Shown: positions 26,545-34,931 of the stretch, in pieces
How positions within the stretch are numbered: position 1 is the first letter of the stretch
How the letters are laid out: each line of letters begins with the position of its first letter
Assembly: GCA_964588725.1 (NCBI GenBank)
Contig: CAZPQL010000001.1
Coordinates: 1-64,000 of the forward strand
Reading direction: 5' to 3'
DNA: 64,000 nt
Origin: UBA5972 sp964588725
GTDB taxonomy: Bacteria; Pseudomonadota; Alphaproteobacteria; Rhodobacterales; Rhodobacteraceae
The notes under the pieces: model-generated
What the model was told of the DNA's origin: nothing
The model's database searches: none
What the model saw: only the letters and a program-made list of their open reading frames with translations
Translations under genes and position numbers: made by a program

Positions 26545-27015
26545 TTACTCGGCCACGTCGTTCAACGCCGGACCGCCGGCGTCGGTGACCAGCGCCACAT
26601 TATGAAAACCGCCCGCGTTCAAAGCCCCCATCACCTGCATAACCTGACCGTAGGGCAGCGCGCTGTCGGCGCGTAGGAAAATCTTGTCGCTGCTACGCTG
26701 GGCGGCAATCGCCCGCAGCTTGGGGATCAGTGCGCCACGCTTGATTTCAGTCGCTTGCAAAAGCAGGCGTCCATCCAACGACAGTGCCAGAGTCAGCGGC
26801 TCTTCGTCTTCGCCTGGAAGGGGCAGCGCCGCTGTTTTGGGTAGTTCCAGAGGCACGCCAACCGTTAGCAATGGCGCGGCCACCATAAATATAATCAACA
26901 GAACAAGCATCACATCGACAAACGGCGTCACATTGATTTCGGCCATTGGTCTGTGGCGCGCACGCTTTGTGCGGCGCTTGATTTTTTGCTCTGCGCTGAC
27001 CGTGGCTGCACCCAT
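26545..27015 (-). CDS. tolR: TolR (ExbD/TolR family)
   Basis: A 156-residue inner-membrane protein. A basic N-terminus is followed by AEINVTPFVDVMLVLLIIFMVAAPLL: the single TM helix (about 32-52) bears the essential membrane Asp (in FVDVML). A periplasmic domain of about 100 residues follows. With TolQ it forms the proton-driven motor that energises TolA. It starts 3 bases after the tolQ stop and is followed by tolA after 7 bases. Confidence 0.95.
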   Translation of the reverse strand: MGAATVSAEQKIKRRTKRARHRPMAEINVTPFVDVMLVLLIIFMVAAPLLTVGVPLELPKTAALPLPGEDEEPLTLALSLDGRLLLQATEIKRGALIPKLRAIAAQRSSDKIFLRADSALPYGQVMQVMGALNAGGFHNVALVTDAGGPALNDVAE

Positions 27016-27018
27016 CGA

Positions 27019-27714
27019 TTACCCGTCCAGTTGCCGCGACATGATCGTCGCAAATTCATCGGCAAAACTGTCAAGATTACCTGAAATCCGGTCCGCGTCG
27101 GTTGACAGTTTATTATAGAAAATAACTGCTGGTATCGCCGCCGCAAGCCCCATCGCCGTAGCGACCAAAGCTTCGGCGATACCCGGCGCGACCACCGCAA
27201 GATTGGTATTCTGCTGGGCTGCAATATCCTGAAAGGCGTTCTTGATGCCCCAGACCGTTCCAAACAAACCGACAAATGGCGCTGTAGAGCCAACCGTCGC
27301 CAAAAACGTCAACCCCTGATTAAGCCGCTCGGTTTGCCGGGCAATTGCCACATCCATCGAACGGTCGATGCGCGCCTGTGCACCGGCGATCAACGCGCCG
27401 TCAGAGCGGTGCGAGCGCTGCCATTCGGTCATCCCGGCACAAAATATTTTTTCCGATGCACCGCGCGGTGCATCGCCTATCCGTTCATACAGCTCGTCAA
27501 GCGGCTGACCCGACCAGAACGCCGTGTCGAACCGCGCGGCAGCCTTTCGTGCTGCACGAAAATTGATGAATTTCTGAATGATGATCGCCCACGACCAAAA
27601 AGATGACGCGATCAGCGACACCAGTACCAGTTTGACCAGAAAACTCGCCCTGAAAAATAACGCGATCAACGAAAAATCGACTTCGGAAACCACCGCCAGC
27701 GCATCCGTTTCCAT
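27019..27714 (-). CDS. tolQ: TolQ (MotA/TolQ/ExbB proton channel)
   Basis: A 231-residue protein with three TM helices: about 20-45, 135-160 and 170-195. The MotA/TolQ/ExbB block includes LTFLATVGSTAPFVGLFGTVWGIKNAFQDI and VAPGIAEALVATAMGLAAAIPAVIFYN. These are the family's most conserved elements. It starts the tolQRAB set, after a 139-base gap from ybgC, where a promoter may lie. Length is normal. Confidence 0.96.
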   Translation of the reverse strand: METDALAVVSEVDFSLIALFFRASFLVKLVLVSLIASSFWSWAIIIQKFINFRAARKAAARFDTAFWSGQPLDELYERIGDAPRGASEKIFCAGMTEWQRSHRSDGALIAGAQARIDRSMDVAIARQTERLNQGLTFLATVGSTAPFVGLFGTVWGIKNAFQDIAAQQNTNLAVVAPGIAEALVATAMGLAAAIPAVIFYNKLSTDADRISGNLDSFADEFATIMSRQLDG

Positions 27715-27853
27715 GTTCTTGCCCCTTAATGACCTGCCGATGACGCCGCTCTTGCTGGGTGGCTATCGAATATTCCTAACAGTATAAGGGGAATGCAGAT
27801 TGATTTCCACGCCTGTTGCAGGCGATTTACGGCCAATATCCGCCGAATATCGC

Positions 27854-28243
27854 CTAACCTGTGAAAGCCGGGCGAATATCGGCGGGAATGCGCGTTGGTC
27901 GACCGTCGAGCGTCATGCAAACCACTGTAACCAAAGCCGTGAAAATCAACTGGTCACCGCGGTAGATTTCCTGCTTCGCGACAACCCGCACACCTGTGGG
28001 TGCCAACCAGACTGTGCGCACTTCGAGTTCATCGCCATAGGTGGCGGCGATCATGTAGTCGGCTTCAACGCGGCGCACCACGAATACCACGCCGTGCGCT
28101 TTCATATCGGCCTGATCAACACCGCGCTGCCGTACGAATTCGGACCGGGCGCGTTCGATGTATTTCAGATAATTGGCATAATAAACAATACCGGCGAAAT
28201 CGGTGTCCTCGTAATAAACGCGCAACCTGTATCTATGCGGCAT
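27854..28243 (-). CDS. ybgC: Tol-Pal-associated acyl-CoA thioesterase YbgC
   Basis: A 129-residue hot-dog-fold thioesterase. The active-site motif is RVYYEDTDFAGIVYYANYLKYIERAR (about residues 8-33); Asp in DTDFAG is the catalytic residue. Family members hydrolyse short or medium acyl-CoAs and are regularly encoded next to tolQ. Its start overlaps the end of the upstream hypothetical gene by 11 bases, so it is translationally coupled to the ruv chain. Confidence 0.93.
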   Translation of the reverse strand: MPHRYRLRVYYEDTDFAGIVYYANYLKYIERARSEFVRQRGVDQADMKAHGVVFVVRRVEADYMIAATYGDELEVRTVWLAPTGVRVVAKQEIYRGDQLIFTALVTVVCMTLDGRPTRIPADIRPAFTG

Positions 28244-28904
28244 TGATCTCTGCCAGATCGCGCAGCAATTTTTCGGCCCGCGCGGCCACCCTAAGCGCGT
28301 GGGCGTTATCGGTAGCCGATGGCGGCATCACCGGGTCGTAAGCGGCGTGAATGACCGCGGCGTAAGACGGTTTTACCACGCACACGCCGGATTTTGACAA
28401 AACGGCAATCGGGCTGTCGTCTTCGAATGCTTCGTCGCCCCATACGAGCATGCATTGTACCATCTGGCCCACACCAAGGGTTTGAATCGGTGTGCGCGAC
28501 ATGACCTCATCGTAACGTAAAAGTACGATGCACGAGCGGATCGCGCCGTTGTCGTCAAACGAAAAATTGCGGTACTGATTGGCTTTTGAACGTTTAAGCG
28601 AACCTTTGAGTATGTCCAGATCAGGGATCATCTGATCCAGATTGGGCACCATATCAAGCTCGTCCCATTCCTGACAAATAAAAATCATCAGATTCGAACC
28701 AAGCTCGGGGTCGGTGTCAATAAATTCCATACCTGCTATGGCAATTGTGGCCGCCATGGCGTCTTTGAGATGATCAAGAGTTTCGTCGTCAGTGCCAAAA
28801 ATGACAGGCGCAATGGGGCGACCCCAGCGGGAAAAACGGTAGGCCCCATCCGTGGTGGTAAACAACGCGTCGACGCGCGCCGCGCTTAGTGGTTTATCGG
28901 TCAT
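28233..28904 (-). CDS. Conserved hypothetical protein between ruvB and ybgC
   Basis: A 223-residue soluble-looking protein without signal peptide or TM helix. I do not recognise the family. Visible features: an N-terminal TDGAYRFSRWGRPIAPVIFG stretch, a segment rich in acidic residues (WDELDMVPNLDQMIPDLDIL), a middle basic patch RSKANQYRNFSF, and a C-terminal helix (AHALRVAARAEKLLRDLAEI). The core SCIVLLRYDEVMSR to GQMVQCMLVWGDEAF suggests an alpha/beta fold. The gene starts 3 bases after ruvB and overlaps ybgC by 11 bases, so expression is tied to DNA repair and envelope genes. Function unknown. Confidence 0.7.
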   Translation of the reverse strand: MTDKPLSAARVDALFTTTDGAYRFSRWGRPIAPVIFGTDDETLDHLKDAMAATIAIAGMEFIDTDPELGSNLMIFICQEWDELDMVPNLDQMIPDLDILKGSLKRSKANQYRNFSFDDNGAIRSCIVLLRYDEVMSRTPIQTLGVGQMVQCMLVWGDEAFEDDSPIAVLSKSGVCVVKPSYAAVIHAAYDPVMPPSATDNAHALRVAARAEKLLRDLAEINAA

Positions 28905-28907
28905 GTT

Positions 28908-29939
28908 TTAGTCGTCCTCAAACAGTTTGGTCTGTTGCACCACTTTGGGCGAGTCCAGACCCAGATGGTGCCACGCGCGGTCCGACAGCATCCGCCCGCG
29001 AGGCGTGCGCTGGATCAGTCCCTGTTGCAGCAAATAGGGTTCAACCACGTCTTCTACAGCATCGCGCGATTCTGACAATGCGGCAGATATGGTCTCGATA
29101 CCCACCGGACCGCCACCGTGGTGATCGGCCAGATGGCGCAGATAACGCCGGTCGGCTGAATCAAGCCCCAGCGCGTCAACGCCAAGACGCGTGAGCGCCC
29201 CGTCGGCCACCGCTTTGCTGATGTGGCCATCGCCTTCAACGATTGCGAAATCGACCACGCGCCGCAACAACCGCCCCGCCACGCGTGGGGTGCCGCGCGC
29301 GCGTTTGGCAATCTCGCGCGCCCCGTCCTCGTCCGTGTCTGCCCCCATCAAAGACGCGCCGCGCCGCACGATTTTCAAAAGTTCAGCCTCGGTATAAAAC
29401 TCGAGCCGCATCGGGATGCCGAACCGGTCGCGCAACGGCGTGGTCAGCAGGCCCAGCCGCGTGGTCGCGCCGATCAGCGTGAAGGGCTGCAAGTCAATAC
29501 GCACCGTGCGCGCCGCCGGTCCTTCGCCAATCACCAGATCAAGCTCAAAATCTTCGAGCGCCGGATACAGCACCTCCTCAACCACGGGGTTAAGACGGTG
29601 GATTTCGTCGATAAACAGCACGTCGCGGGCATCCAGATTGGTCAGGATTGCCGCCAGATCACCGGCGCGCGCCAGAACCGGACCTGACGTCATGCGAAAA
29701 TTGACACCCAATTCGCGCGCCACGATCTGTGCCAACGTGGTTTTGCCCAGCCCGGGTGGCCCGTAAAACAGCGTGTGGTCCATGGCCTGTTCGCGCTTGC
29801 GGGCACTTTCGATAAACACCTTCAGATTGGCGCGTGCGTCTTTCTGGCCGGTAAAATCATCCAGCGTTTTTGGGCGCAAAGCCCGGTCGATATCCTCGGG
29901 CTTGGGTTCTGCGCGCAACATCGGATCGGGCGTGGTCAT
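28908..29939 (-). CDS. ruvB: Holliday junction branch migration helicase RuvB
   Basis: A 343-residue AAA+ motor. It has the N-terminal LRPKTLDDFTGQ motif, Walker A GPPGLGKTTLAQ (about 60-71), Walker B LFIDEIHRLNP, the RuvB beta-hairpin segment and the sensor-2 / winged-helix C-terminal domain ending TPRGRMLSDRAWHHL. With RuvA it drives branch migration. It lies 4 bases after ruvA. Motifs and length are normal. Confidence 0.97.
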   Translation of the reverse strand: MTTPDPMLRAEPKPEDIDRALRPKTLDDFTGQKDARANLKVFIESARKREQAMDHTLFYGPPGLGKTTLAQIVARELGVNFRMTSGPVLARAGDLAAILTNLDARDVLFIDEIHRLNPVVEEVLYPALEDFELDLVIGEGPAARTVRIDLQPFTLIGATTRLGLLTTPLRDRFGIPMRLEFYTEAELLKIVRRGASLMGADTDEDGAREIAKRARGTPRVAGRLLRRVVDFAIVEGDGHISKAVADGALTRLGVDALGLDSADRRYLRHLADHHGGGPVGIETISAALSESRDAVEDVVEPYLLQQGLIQRTPRGRMLSDRAWHHLGLDSPKVVQQTKLFEDD

Positions 29940-29943
29940 GCGC

Positions 29944-30621
29944 TCACCCCTTCGGTGCCAACAGGCGCAGCGACCGCCGGATCATGTCTTGGGTGTCCGC
30001 TTGTGGTCCGTCGCCCATCGCTTGCGCGATTGCGCCTGCGGCTTCGCCCTGCCCGTAACCCAGATTAACCAGCGCCGACAGCGCGTCGGCACGCGCACCT
30101 GCTGCACTTCCGAACGTGTCGGTGTTGGATGGCACCGGCGCGGGCACTGCATCCGTGGCGTCGATTACCGTGTCGTCAACCTGTGCAACCGCATCGCCCC
30201 GGTCACCCATGGCCATGATCGCGGGTGCTTTATCTTTTAGTTCAATCGTGATCCGCTGCGCCAGTTTCGGGCCAATCCCAGGTGCAGCGCGGATTGCCGA
30301 AACGTCCCCCAGCGAAATCGCCCGCGCCACGCCGTCGGTGCCCAATGTGCCCGCTATCGCCAGTGCCGCCTTGGCGCCCACGCCCTGCACGGTGATCAGC
30401 AAACGGTGCCATTCGCGCTCGGCCAACGTCGGGAACCCAAAAAGCTGCAGGTTGTCCTCGCGTACCAACAGCTCGGTATAAAGCGCCACAACGCCCCCCC
30501 GGGCGGGCATCATCGCCAGCGTCGGTGCGGCGCAAAAAACCAGATACCCGACGCCCTGCACATCGATCAGCGCGTGGTCGTCGGTCTTGTAATCCAGCCG
30601 TCCGGTAATTTTGCCAATCAT
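29944..30621 (-). CDS. ruvA: Holliday junction DNA helicase subunit RuvA
   Basis: A 225-residue protein. The N-terminal OB fold starts MIGKITGRLDYKTDD and contains EDNLQLFGF. Helix-hairpin-helix motifs follow (VQGVGAKAALAI and APGIGPKLAQRITIELKD, about 80-135). The C-terminal RuvB-binding domain includes ALVNLGYGQGEA. It overlaps ruvC by 4 bases (ATGA) and precedes ruvB by 4 bases: the classical ruvCAB operon. Confidence 0.96.
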   Translation of the reverse strand: MIGKITGRLDYKTDDHALIDVQGVGYLVFCAAPTLAMMPARGGVVALYTELLVREDNLQLFGFPTLAEREWHRLLITVQGVGAKAALAIAGTLGTDGVARAISLGDVSAIRAAPGIGPKLAQRITIELKDKAPAIMAMGDRGDAVAQVDDTVIDATDAVPAPVPSNTDTFGSAAGARADALSALVNLGYGQGEAAGAIAQAMGDGPQADTQDMIRRSLRLLAPKG

Positions 30622-31133
30622 GCGCGCGCCCTTTCCGCCCTGATGACTGCTGCGTCAAGACGACCGGCAAAACGTGCGTTGTGGGCGTGGCAAATCGCTA
30701 TGGCCAGCGCGTCAAAGGCGTCTTCGCCGTGAATCTTTACACCGGGAAACTGGCTTTGCACCATATGCGCCACCTGTTGTTTCTGCGCGTGCCCCACACC
30801 GACCACTGTTTTCTTGACTGCGTTGGGGGCGTACTCTGACACGTTCAGCCCAAATTGCGCAGGCACCAGCAACGCAATGGCGCGGGCCTGCGCCAGTTTG
30901 AGCGATGATGCACCGCTGGCATTCACAAAGGTTTGTTCAACCCCCGCCGTTTCGGGCACAAACCGCGCCAATATATCACTAAGTAAGCCATGCAAGTCGG
31001 CCAACCGCGACGGCAGGTTCTTGCCGCCGGCTTTCAAAACTCCGTTGGCAACATGGGTAACTTTGGTCCCCGACACCTCGATCACGCCCCAACCGGTTTT
31101 CACCAGCCCCGGGTCGATACCTATGACACGCAT
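30618..31133 (-). CDS. ruvC: Crossover junction endodeoxyribonuclease RuvC
   Basis: 171 residues from ATG 31133, where the protein begins MRVIGIDPGL as in other RuvC proteins; the frame stays open to 31160. RNase-H-like fold. Visible acidic catalytic residues: Asp 7 in GIDPG, Glu in VEQTFVN (about residue 66) and Asp in HGEDAFDALAIAICHAH (about 135-140). It resolves Holliday junctions. It is the promoter-proximal gene of the ruvCAB chain on the minus strand. Confidence 0.95.
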   Translation of the reverse strand: MRVIGIDPGLVKTGWGVIEVSGTKVTHVANGVLKAGGKNLPSRLADLHGLLSDILARFVPETAGVEQTFVNASGASSLKLAQARAIALLVPAQFGLNVSEYAPNAVKKTVVGVGHAQKQQVAHMVQSQFPGVKIHGEDAFDALAIAICHAHNARFAGRLDAAVIRAERARA

Positions 31134-31214
31134 TCCGCCCATGCCCCTGTAAGCCATCATTTTTTATCGTTGTGCCCAGCTCTAGCACGAAAGGGGAACA
31201 TTGGCCAGCGCTCT

Positions 31215-31229
31215 ATGCAGAAACTGCAT
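31215..31229. repeat. Small inverted repeat between ruvC and the DUF1127 gene
   Basis: A perfect 6-bp palindromic arm pair, ATGCAG and CTGCAT, separated by AAA. It sits in the divergent promoter region and could be an operator half-site pair or a chance hairpin. Confidence 0.3.
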
Positions 31230-31333
31230 TTCGGGCATGCAAAAATGATAATTGTACCGGCGATTTTTCAGACCTAGGTGGGCTTTGTTACCGGCATTTC
31301 GTCGGCCACATTAAAACACATGGGAAACGCATC

Positions 31334-31540
31334 ATGGCACTCTACGAAACTACCCGCCCCGCGCCCTTTGGGGCCGTCACAACTTTTCGCATCGTCACGC
31401 TGATTGAAAAACCGATCGCGGCTTTCAAGGTATGGAACGATCTGCGCAAAACCCGGAACGATTTACTGCGGCTCAGTAATCGGGAACTGGCCGATATTGG
31501 TATGTTGCGCAGCGACATCGATCACCTGCGCCTGCGCTGA
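31334..31540 (+). CDS. DUF1127 (YjiS-like) small protein
   Basis: 68 residues from ATG 31334. The open frame begins further upstream, but that part does not look coding. The C-terminal half, WNDLRKTRNDLLRLSNRELADIGMLRSDID, is the DUF1127 pattern: a short basic helix, then LSDxxLxDIGxxRxDI. In alphaproteobacteria such arginine-rich small proteins affect RNA turnover and phosphate or C1 metabolism; whether this one does is unknown. It stands alone, divergent from ruvC, with a good terminator behind it. Confidence 0.85.
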   Translation: MALYETTRPAPFGAVTTFRIVTLIEKPIAAFKVWNDLRKTRNDLLRLSNRELADIGMLRSDIDHLRLR

Positions 31541-31562
31541 TTCCCAGAATTACGGAAATTGG

Positions 31563-31591
31563 GGCCGCTTCATTGGTTGAGGCGGCCTTTT
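31563..31591 (+). terminator. Intrinsic terminator after the DUF1127 gene
   Basis: Stem GGCCGCTTCA (31563-31572) and TGAGGCGGCC (31578-31587), one G-T wobble, loop TTGGT, followed by TTTT. The T-tract overlaps the stop codon of the convergent small membrane gene. Confidence 0.8.
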
Positions 31592-31817
31592 ACTTATTTG
31601 TGAAGCCTTCGATATAGGGTTCGATAAAGTCTTTCACAGCAAGCGTTACCGGATCGGGCGCCATAATCAGCCGCACATAGGTGCTGCCCGGCATTCCGCT
31701 GATATATTTATTCAGCCGAAGCGCGTAGGACTGTTCGCCAAGCAGCAAAATCAATGCAACCTTGAGCGCAATCAAGGCCACCGCGATTTTCACCAAAAAC
31801 CAGAACAGTCGGCGCAA
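31590..31817 (-). CDS. Small membrane protein after prmA; true start unclear
   Basis: The annotated part starts at TTG 31817 and gives 75 residues with one TM helix (about 5-27) and a C-terminal tail PDPVTLAVKDFIEPYIEGF. The reading frame is open upstream to about 31955, and the extension looks coding: it includes DNLKDFQKRLKSIDKEHKRRNRG, a charged helix I recall at the N-terminus of a Rhodobacteraceae family ending in this type of TM/PDPVT region. No ATG, GTG or TTG lies in that extension. An ATG overlapping the prmA stop (31927-31925) is one base out of frame. Thus either the gene is damaged at its start, or it uses a rare start such as CTG, or translation begins at TTG 31817. Function unknown. 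Confidence 0.55.
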   Translation of the reverse strand: MRRLFWFLVKIAVALIALKVALILLLGEQSYALRLNKYISGMPGSTYVRLIMAPDPVTLAVKDFIEPYIEGFTNK

Positions 31818-31926
31818 TACTCCGGGTCGGTGGCGACGCGGTTCACGCAGCGTTGTCCCCCGATTTCGGCGTTTGTGTTCTTTGTCGATCGATTTCAGCC
31901 GCTTCTGAAAATCCTTGAGATTGTCA

Positions 31927-32814
31927 TCACCCAGCGTCTCGTCCCCTTTTTCTTAAGGTCAAGGTGCTCCATTCTCCTAACTTGAAATGGGCGTGCAGGT
32001 CAAATTTTTCGCGCGTGTAGACCGATATTATCGCGTCTGCCTGCGTGTTCAGAATACCTGAAAGAATCACGTAACCCATTGGCGATACATGGGTATTCAT
32101 GTCGGGCGCCAATGCTATCAGCGGCGATTTCAGGATATTGGCAAAAACCAGGTCAAAAGGCGCACGCGGTGTGATCTCGGTGTGGTCAAACCCTGCAAAG
32201 GTGACGCACGTCACGCGCCCTGACAGGTTGTTGCATGCCAGATTGGCCCGCGACGTGTCTATGGCCACCTGATCAATGTCGCCTGCAATGATGTTTGCTC
32301 TGGGCCAGATTTTGGCGGCTGCCATGGCAAGGACTGCTGTACCACAACCGATATCGGCCACGCTGGACGGGACAACGCCTTGACCGGCCAGTTCATCGAG
32401 CGCCTGCAAACACCCCTGCGTGGTGCCGTGATGTCCGGTGCCAAAAGCCATGGCCGCGTCAATCGCCAGCGGCACCACATCATCCGGAACGCGGTTGGCG
32501 TCGTGGCTGCCGTACACAAAAAACCGCCCCGCGCGCACCGGCGACAGTTCACGCCGCACCTTGGCGACCCAGTCCTGATCGGGTACTTCAGACACCACGA
32601 AGGGCCGTGAATCAAAAGCCGTGGCCAAAATCTGCAAAGCTGTCGCGTCGGGATTTTCGGCAAAATAGCCGCCTATTTCAAAATGACCCTTGCCGTCCTC
32701 GATTTCAAACACGCCAACACCTGTGGGTTCGGGGACCATGTTTTCGATCGCCAGACCGATCCGGTCTGCCGCGTCTTTATTGTCGACCGTGGTAAATGCC
32801 GTGAAACAGGGCAT
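31927..32814 (-). CDS. prmA: Ribosomal protein L11 methyltransferase PrmA (or related class I methyltransferase)
   Basis: A 295-residue SAM-dependent methyltransferase. The C-terminal Rossmann domain has motif I VADIGCGTAVLAMAAAKIWP (about residues 155-174), the acidic motif AGDIDQVAIDTSRANL, and FDLVFANILKSPLIALAPDM, the NIL motif typical of PrmA. The preceding AFGTGHHGTTQGCLQAL is the PrmA signature for the substrate region. PrmA trimethylates ribosomal protein L11. It lies 26 bases after msrA. Confidence 0.9.
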   Translation of the reverse strand: MPCFTAFTTVDNKDAADRIGLAIENMVPEPTGVGVFEIEDGKGHFEIGGYFAENPDATALQILATAFDSRPFVVSEVPDQDWVAKVRRELSPVRAGRFFVYGSHDANRVPDDVVPLAIDAAMAFGTGHHGTTQGCLQALDELAGQGVVPSSVADIGCGTAVLAMAAAKIWPRANIIAGDIDQVAIDTSRANLACNNLSGRVTCVTFAGFDHTEITPRAPFDLVFANILKSPLIALAPDMNTHVSPMGYVILSGILNTQADAIISVYTREKFDLHAHFKLGEWSTLTLRKRGRDAG

Positions 32815-32840
32815 GGGCGTTCAATCTATGAATTGTGTTT

Positions 32841-33494
32841 CTAGCCGACGCCGATCCCGGCGGGGCACGAGACTCCGGTGCCGCCCAGCCCGCAATAGCC
32901 GCCCGGATTTTTGGCAAGATACTGTTGGTGATACTCTTCCGCAAAATAAAATTCCGGCGCGTCGATGATTTCGGTCGTGACCGTACCGTATCCCGCCCCC
33001 GAAAGTTTCCGTGCATAAGTTTCTTTAGACGTCACAGCCGCCGCCTTTTGCGCGGGCGACGTCGTATAAACCCCCGAGCGGTACTGAGTGCCGCGGTCAT
33101 TGCCCTGTCGCATCCCTTGCGTCGGATTGTGGCCCTGCCAAAACACCTGCAACAGTTCGCCAAAAGCCACCTGTTCGGGTTGAAAAACCACTTTCACCAC
33201 TTCGTTGTGGCCGGTTTGCCCCGAGCAGACTTCTTCATAAGTGGCGTTAGGCGTCTGGCCACCCATATAGCCCACAGATGTTACCCAGACTCTGTCGATC
33301 TGCCAAAACAGCCGTTCCGCTCCCCAAAAACAGCCCATACCAAAATATATGGTTTCGGCATCTTTGGGCGCGCCATCCTTCAGCGGTCTGCCGTTCACAT
33401 AGTGCGTATCTGCCGTAAAGATCGCAGTGGCGCGGCCCGGCAACGCGTCACCCGGGTCAGGCAACCGATTTTTAAGGCTGGGTTGAAAAAACAT
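32841..33494 (-). CDS. msrA: Peptide-methionine (S)-S-oxide reductase MsrA
   Basis: A 217-residue enzyme. The catalytic motif FGMGCFWGAERLFW puts the nucleophilic Cys at about residue 55. YMGGQTPNATYEEVCSGQTGHNEVVKV and DRGTQYRSGVY follow as in other MsrA proteins. The C-terminus, with two Cys (YCGLGGTG and VSCPAG), can supply the resolving disulfide. It repairs oxidised methionine with thioredoxin. No signal peptide is evident, so cytosolic. Confidence 0.95.
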   Translation of the reverse strand: MFFQPSLKNRLPDPGDALPGRATAIFTADTHYVNGRPLKDGAPKDAETIYFGMGCFWGAERLFWQIDRVWVTSVGYMGGQTPNATYEEVCSGQTGHNEVVKVVFQPEQVAFGELLQVFWQGHNPTQGMRQGNDRGTQYRSGVYTTSPAQKAAAVTSKETYARKLSGAGYGTVTTEIIDAPEFYFAEEYHQQYLAKNPGGYCGLGGTGVSCPAGIGVG

Positions 33495-33565
33495 GTCAAA
33501 CCTCCTGGGGGGTGCGCCAAACCATAGGAGCCAAAGTGCGCAAGACGCAAGACCGCAAATGGCTT

Positions 33566-34927
33566 TTACGCAGTGCGCACCGGTTTGTCGGCAGCTGAAG
33601 ATTGCACCAAATGACGCAAGAATACAGTGGCCAAAATAGTTGCGACGCTGCCCACGGCAATATTAGCCAGCGCCTGCCCGTGGATCGCACCGGGGGCCAT
33701 AAGCCACCCGCTCATCAATAACGCGAACGGCCAGATCAACAGACCGTCGCGGGTCCAGTTCAGCAACGTCGAAAATATCGGGCGTCCCAGATTATTGAAA
33801 ACCGCGTTGGCGATAAACAATGCGCCCACGAATACAAAACCACCGGCAGCCAAAGTGGTAAAGGCCGCAACAACGTCGGCACCGGCACCGCCAATGCCAA
33901 AGGCGGCAATGGTAAAAGGCGTCAGATAGGCCAATAGCGACCACGCCAAAAATACATAAACCGCACAGAAAATCAGTGAATCGCGGTAGACTGCCCGCAC
34001 GCGGTCCATTTTCCCGGCTCCGAAATTCTGCCCGATAATGCCGCCGATTGCGCCGGACAACGAAAATATACCACCAAAAGCAACGACCGTGATACGACCG
34101 ACAACCGCCCAGCCCGCCACAGCGCTGTCGCCATATTCCGCCACCACCTTGGTGAGCAGATAGTTGCCAAAAGGTGTCGACAGCTGCGCCAAAATGGCGG
34201 GAATGGCGACAATCAGAAATGGCCGCGCCAATCGGGTGAAATCCTGACGTGTGATTCGGGTGAGCATCTTATGTACATACGCCAGATAATAAATCGCCAA
34301 GGCTGCGGTCAATGTACGGGCTATGACGCTGGCGACAGCCGCACCTTCGATCCCCAGATCCATCCAAACGATCAGAACCGGGTCGATCACCATGGAAATC
34401 AGCCCCGAGACCATCGTGACCATCATGGAACGGTACGCGTCCCCTTTGGCCCGCAACAACGCTGTGCCCACCATGCCCACGGCCATCATGGGTAGCGAAA
34501 AAAGCGTGATCAGCAAATAACTTGCCGCACTTGCTGCCGTTTCACCCCGCGCCCCGAGCACCGCCAAAAACTCGTGGCGAAAATAAATGATGATCGCGGC
34601 AAATACGGCCTGCATGCCAACCGCCACCAGCGCGCTGACGACCGTCTGCCGCCGGGCCTCGTCCAACTTGCCCTGCCCGATCAGTTTTGACACGGTCGCG
34701 GTTGCGCCAATCATCAAACCGATGCCCAAAGAAATGGCAAAAAACTGTATGGTCCACGCGAACCCCAGCGCTGCGACCAGACTTTCCACACCAAGGGACG
34801 ACACCCAGAACAGGTTCGCCGCATCGATCAGAAACATAAACGTCAGCCCGATCGAACCCGTCAAAGTCATGCGCACCACATGACCCATGGTGGAACCGGT
34901 AACAAAACGGGCTTGTTCGCTGGCCAT
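33566..34927 (-). CDS. MATE-family efflux transporter
   Basis: A 453-residue protein with about twelve TM helices in two related halves. Family signs: GSTMGHVVRMTLTGSIGLTFMFLIDAANLFWVSSLG at the N-terminus, GIGLMIGATATVSKLIGQG, and in the second half GYxAVVGRI-type GWAVVGRITVV and IGQNFGAGKMDRV. MATE proteins export drugs or organic cations with Na+ or H+. Substrate unknown. It starts 4 bases after the end of the MFS gene, so the two transporters form a pair. Confidence 0.9.
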   Translation of the reverse strand: MASEQARFVTGSTMGHVVRMTLTGSIGLTFMFLIDAANLFWVSSLGVESLVAALGFAWTIQFFAISLGIGLMIGATATVSKLIGQGKLDEARRQTVVSALVAVGMQAVFAAIIIYFRHEFLAVLGARGETAASAASYLLITLFSLPMMAVGMVGTALLRAKGDAYRSMMVTMVSGLISMVIDPVLIVWMDLGIEGAAVASVIARTLTAALAIYYLAYVHKMLTRITRQDFTRLARPFLIVAIPAILAQLSTPFGNYLLTKVVAEYGDSAVAGWAVVGRITVVAFGGIFSLSGAIGGIIGQNFGAGKMDRVRAVYRDSLIFCAVYVFLAWSLLAYLTPFTIAAFGIGGAGADVVAAFTTLAAGGFVFVGALFIANAVFNNLGRPIFSTLLNWTRDGLLIWPFALLMSGWLMAPGAIHGQALANIAVGSVATILATVFLRHLVQSSAADKPVRTA

Positions 34928-34931
34928 AGAT

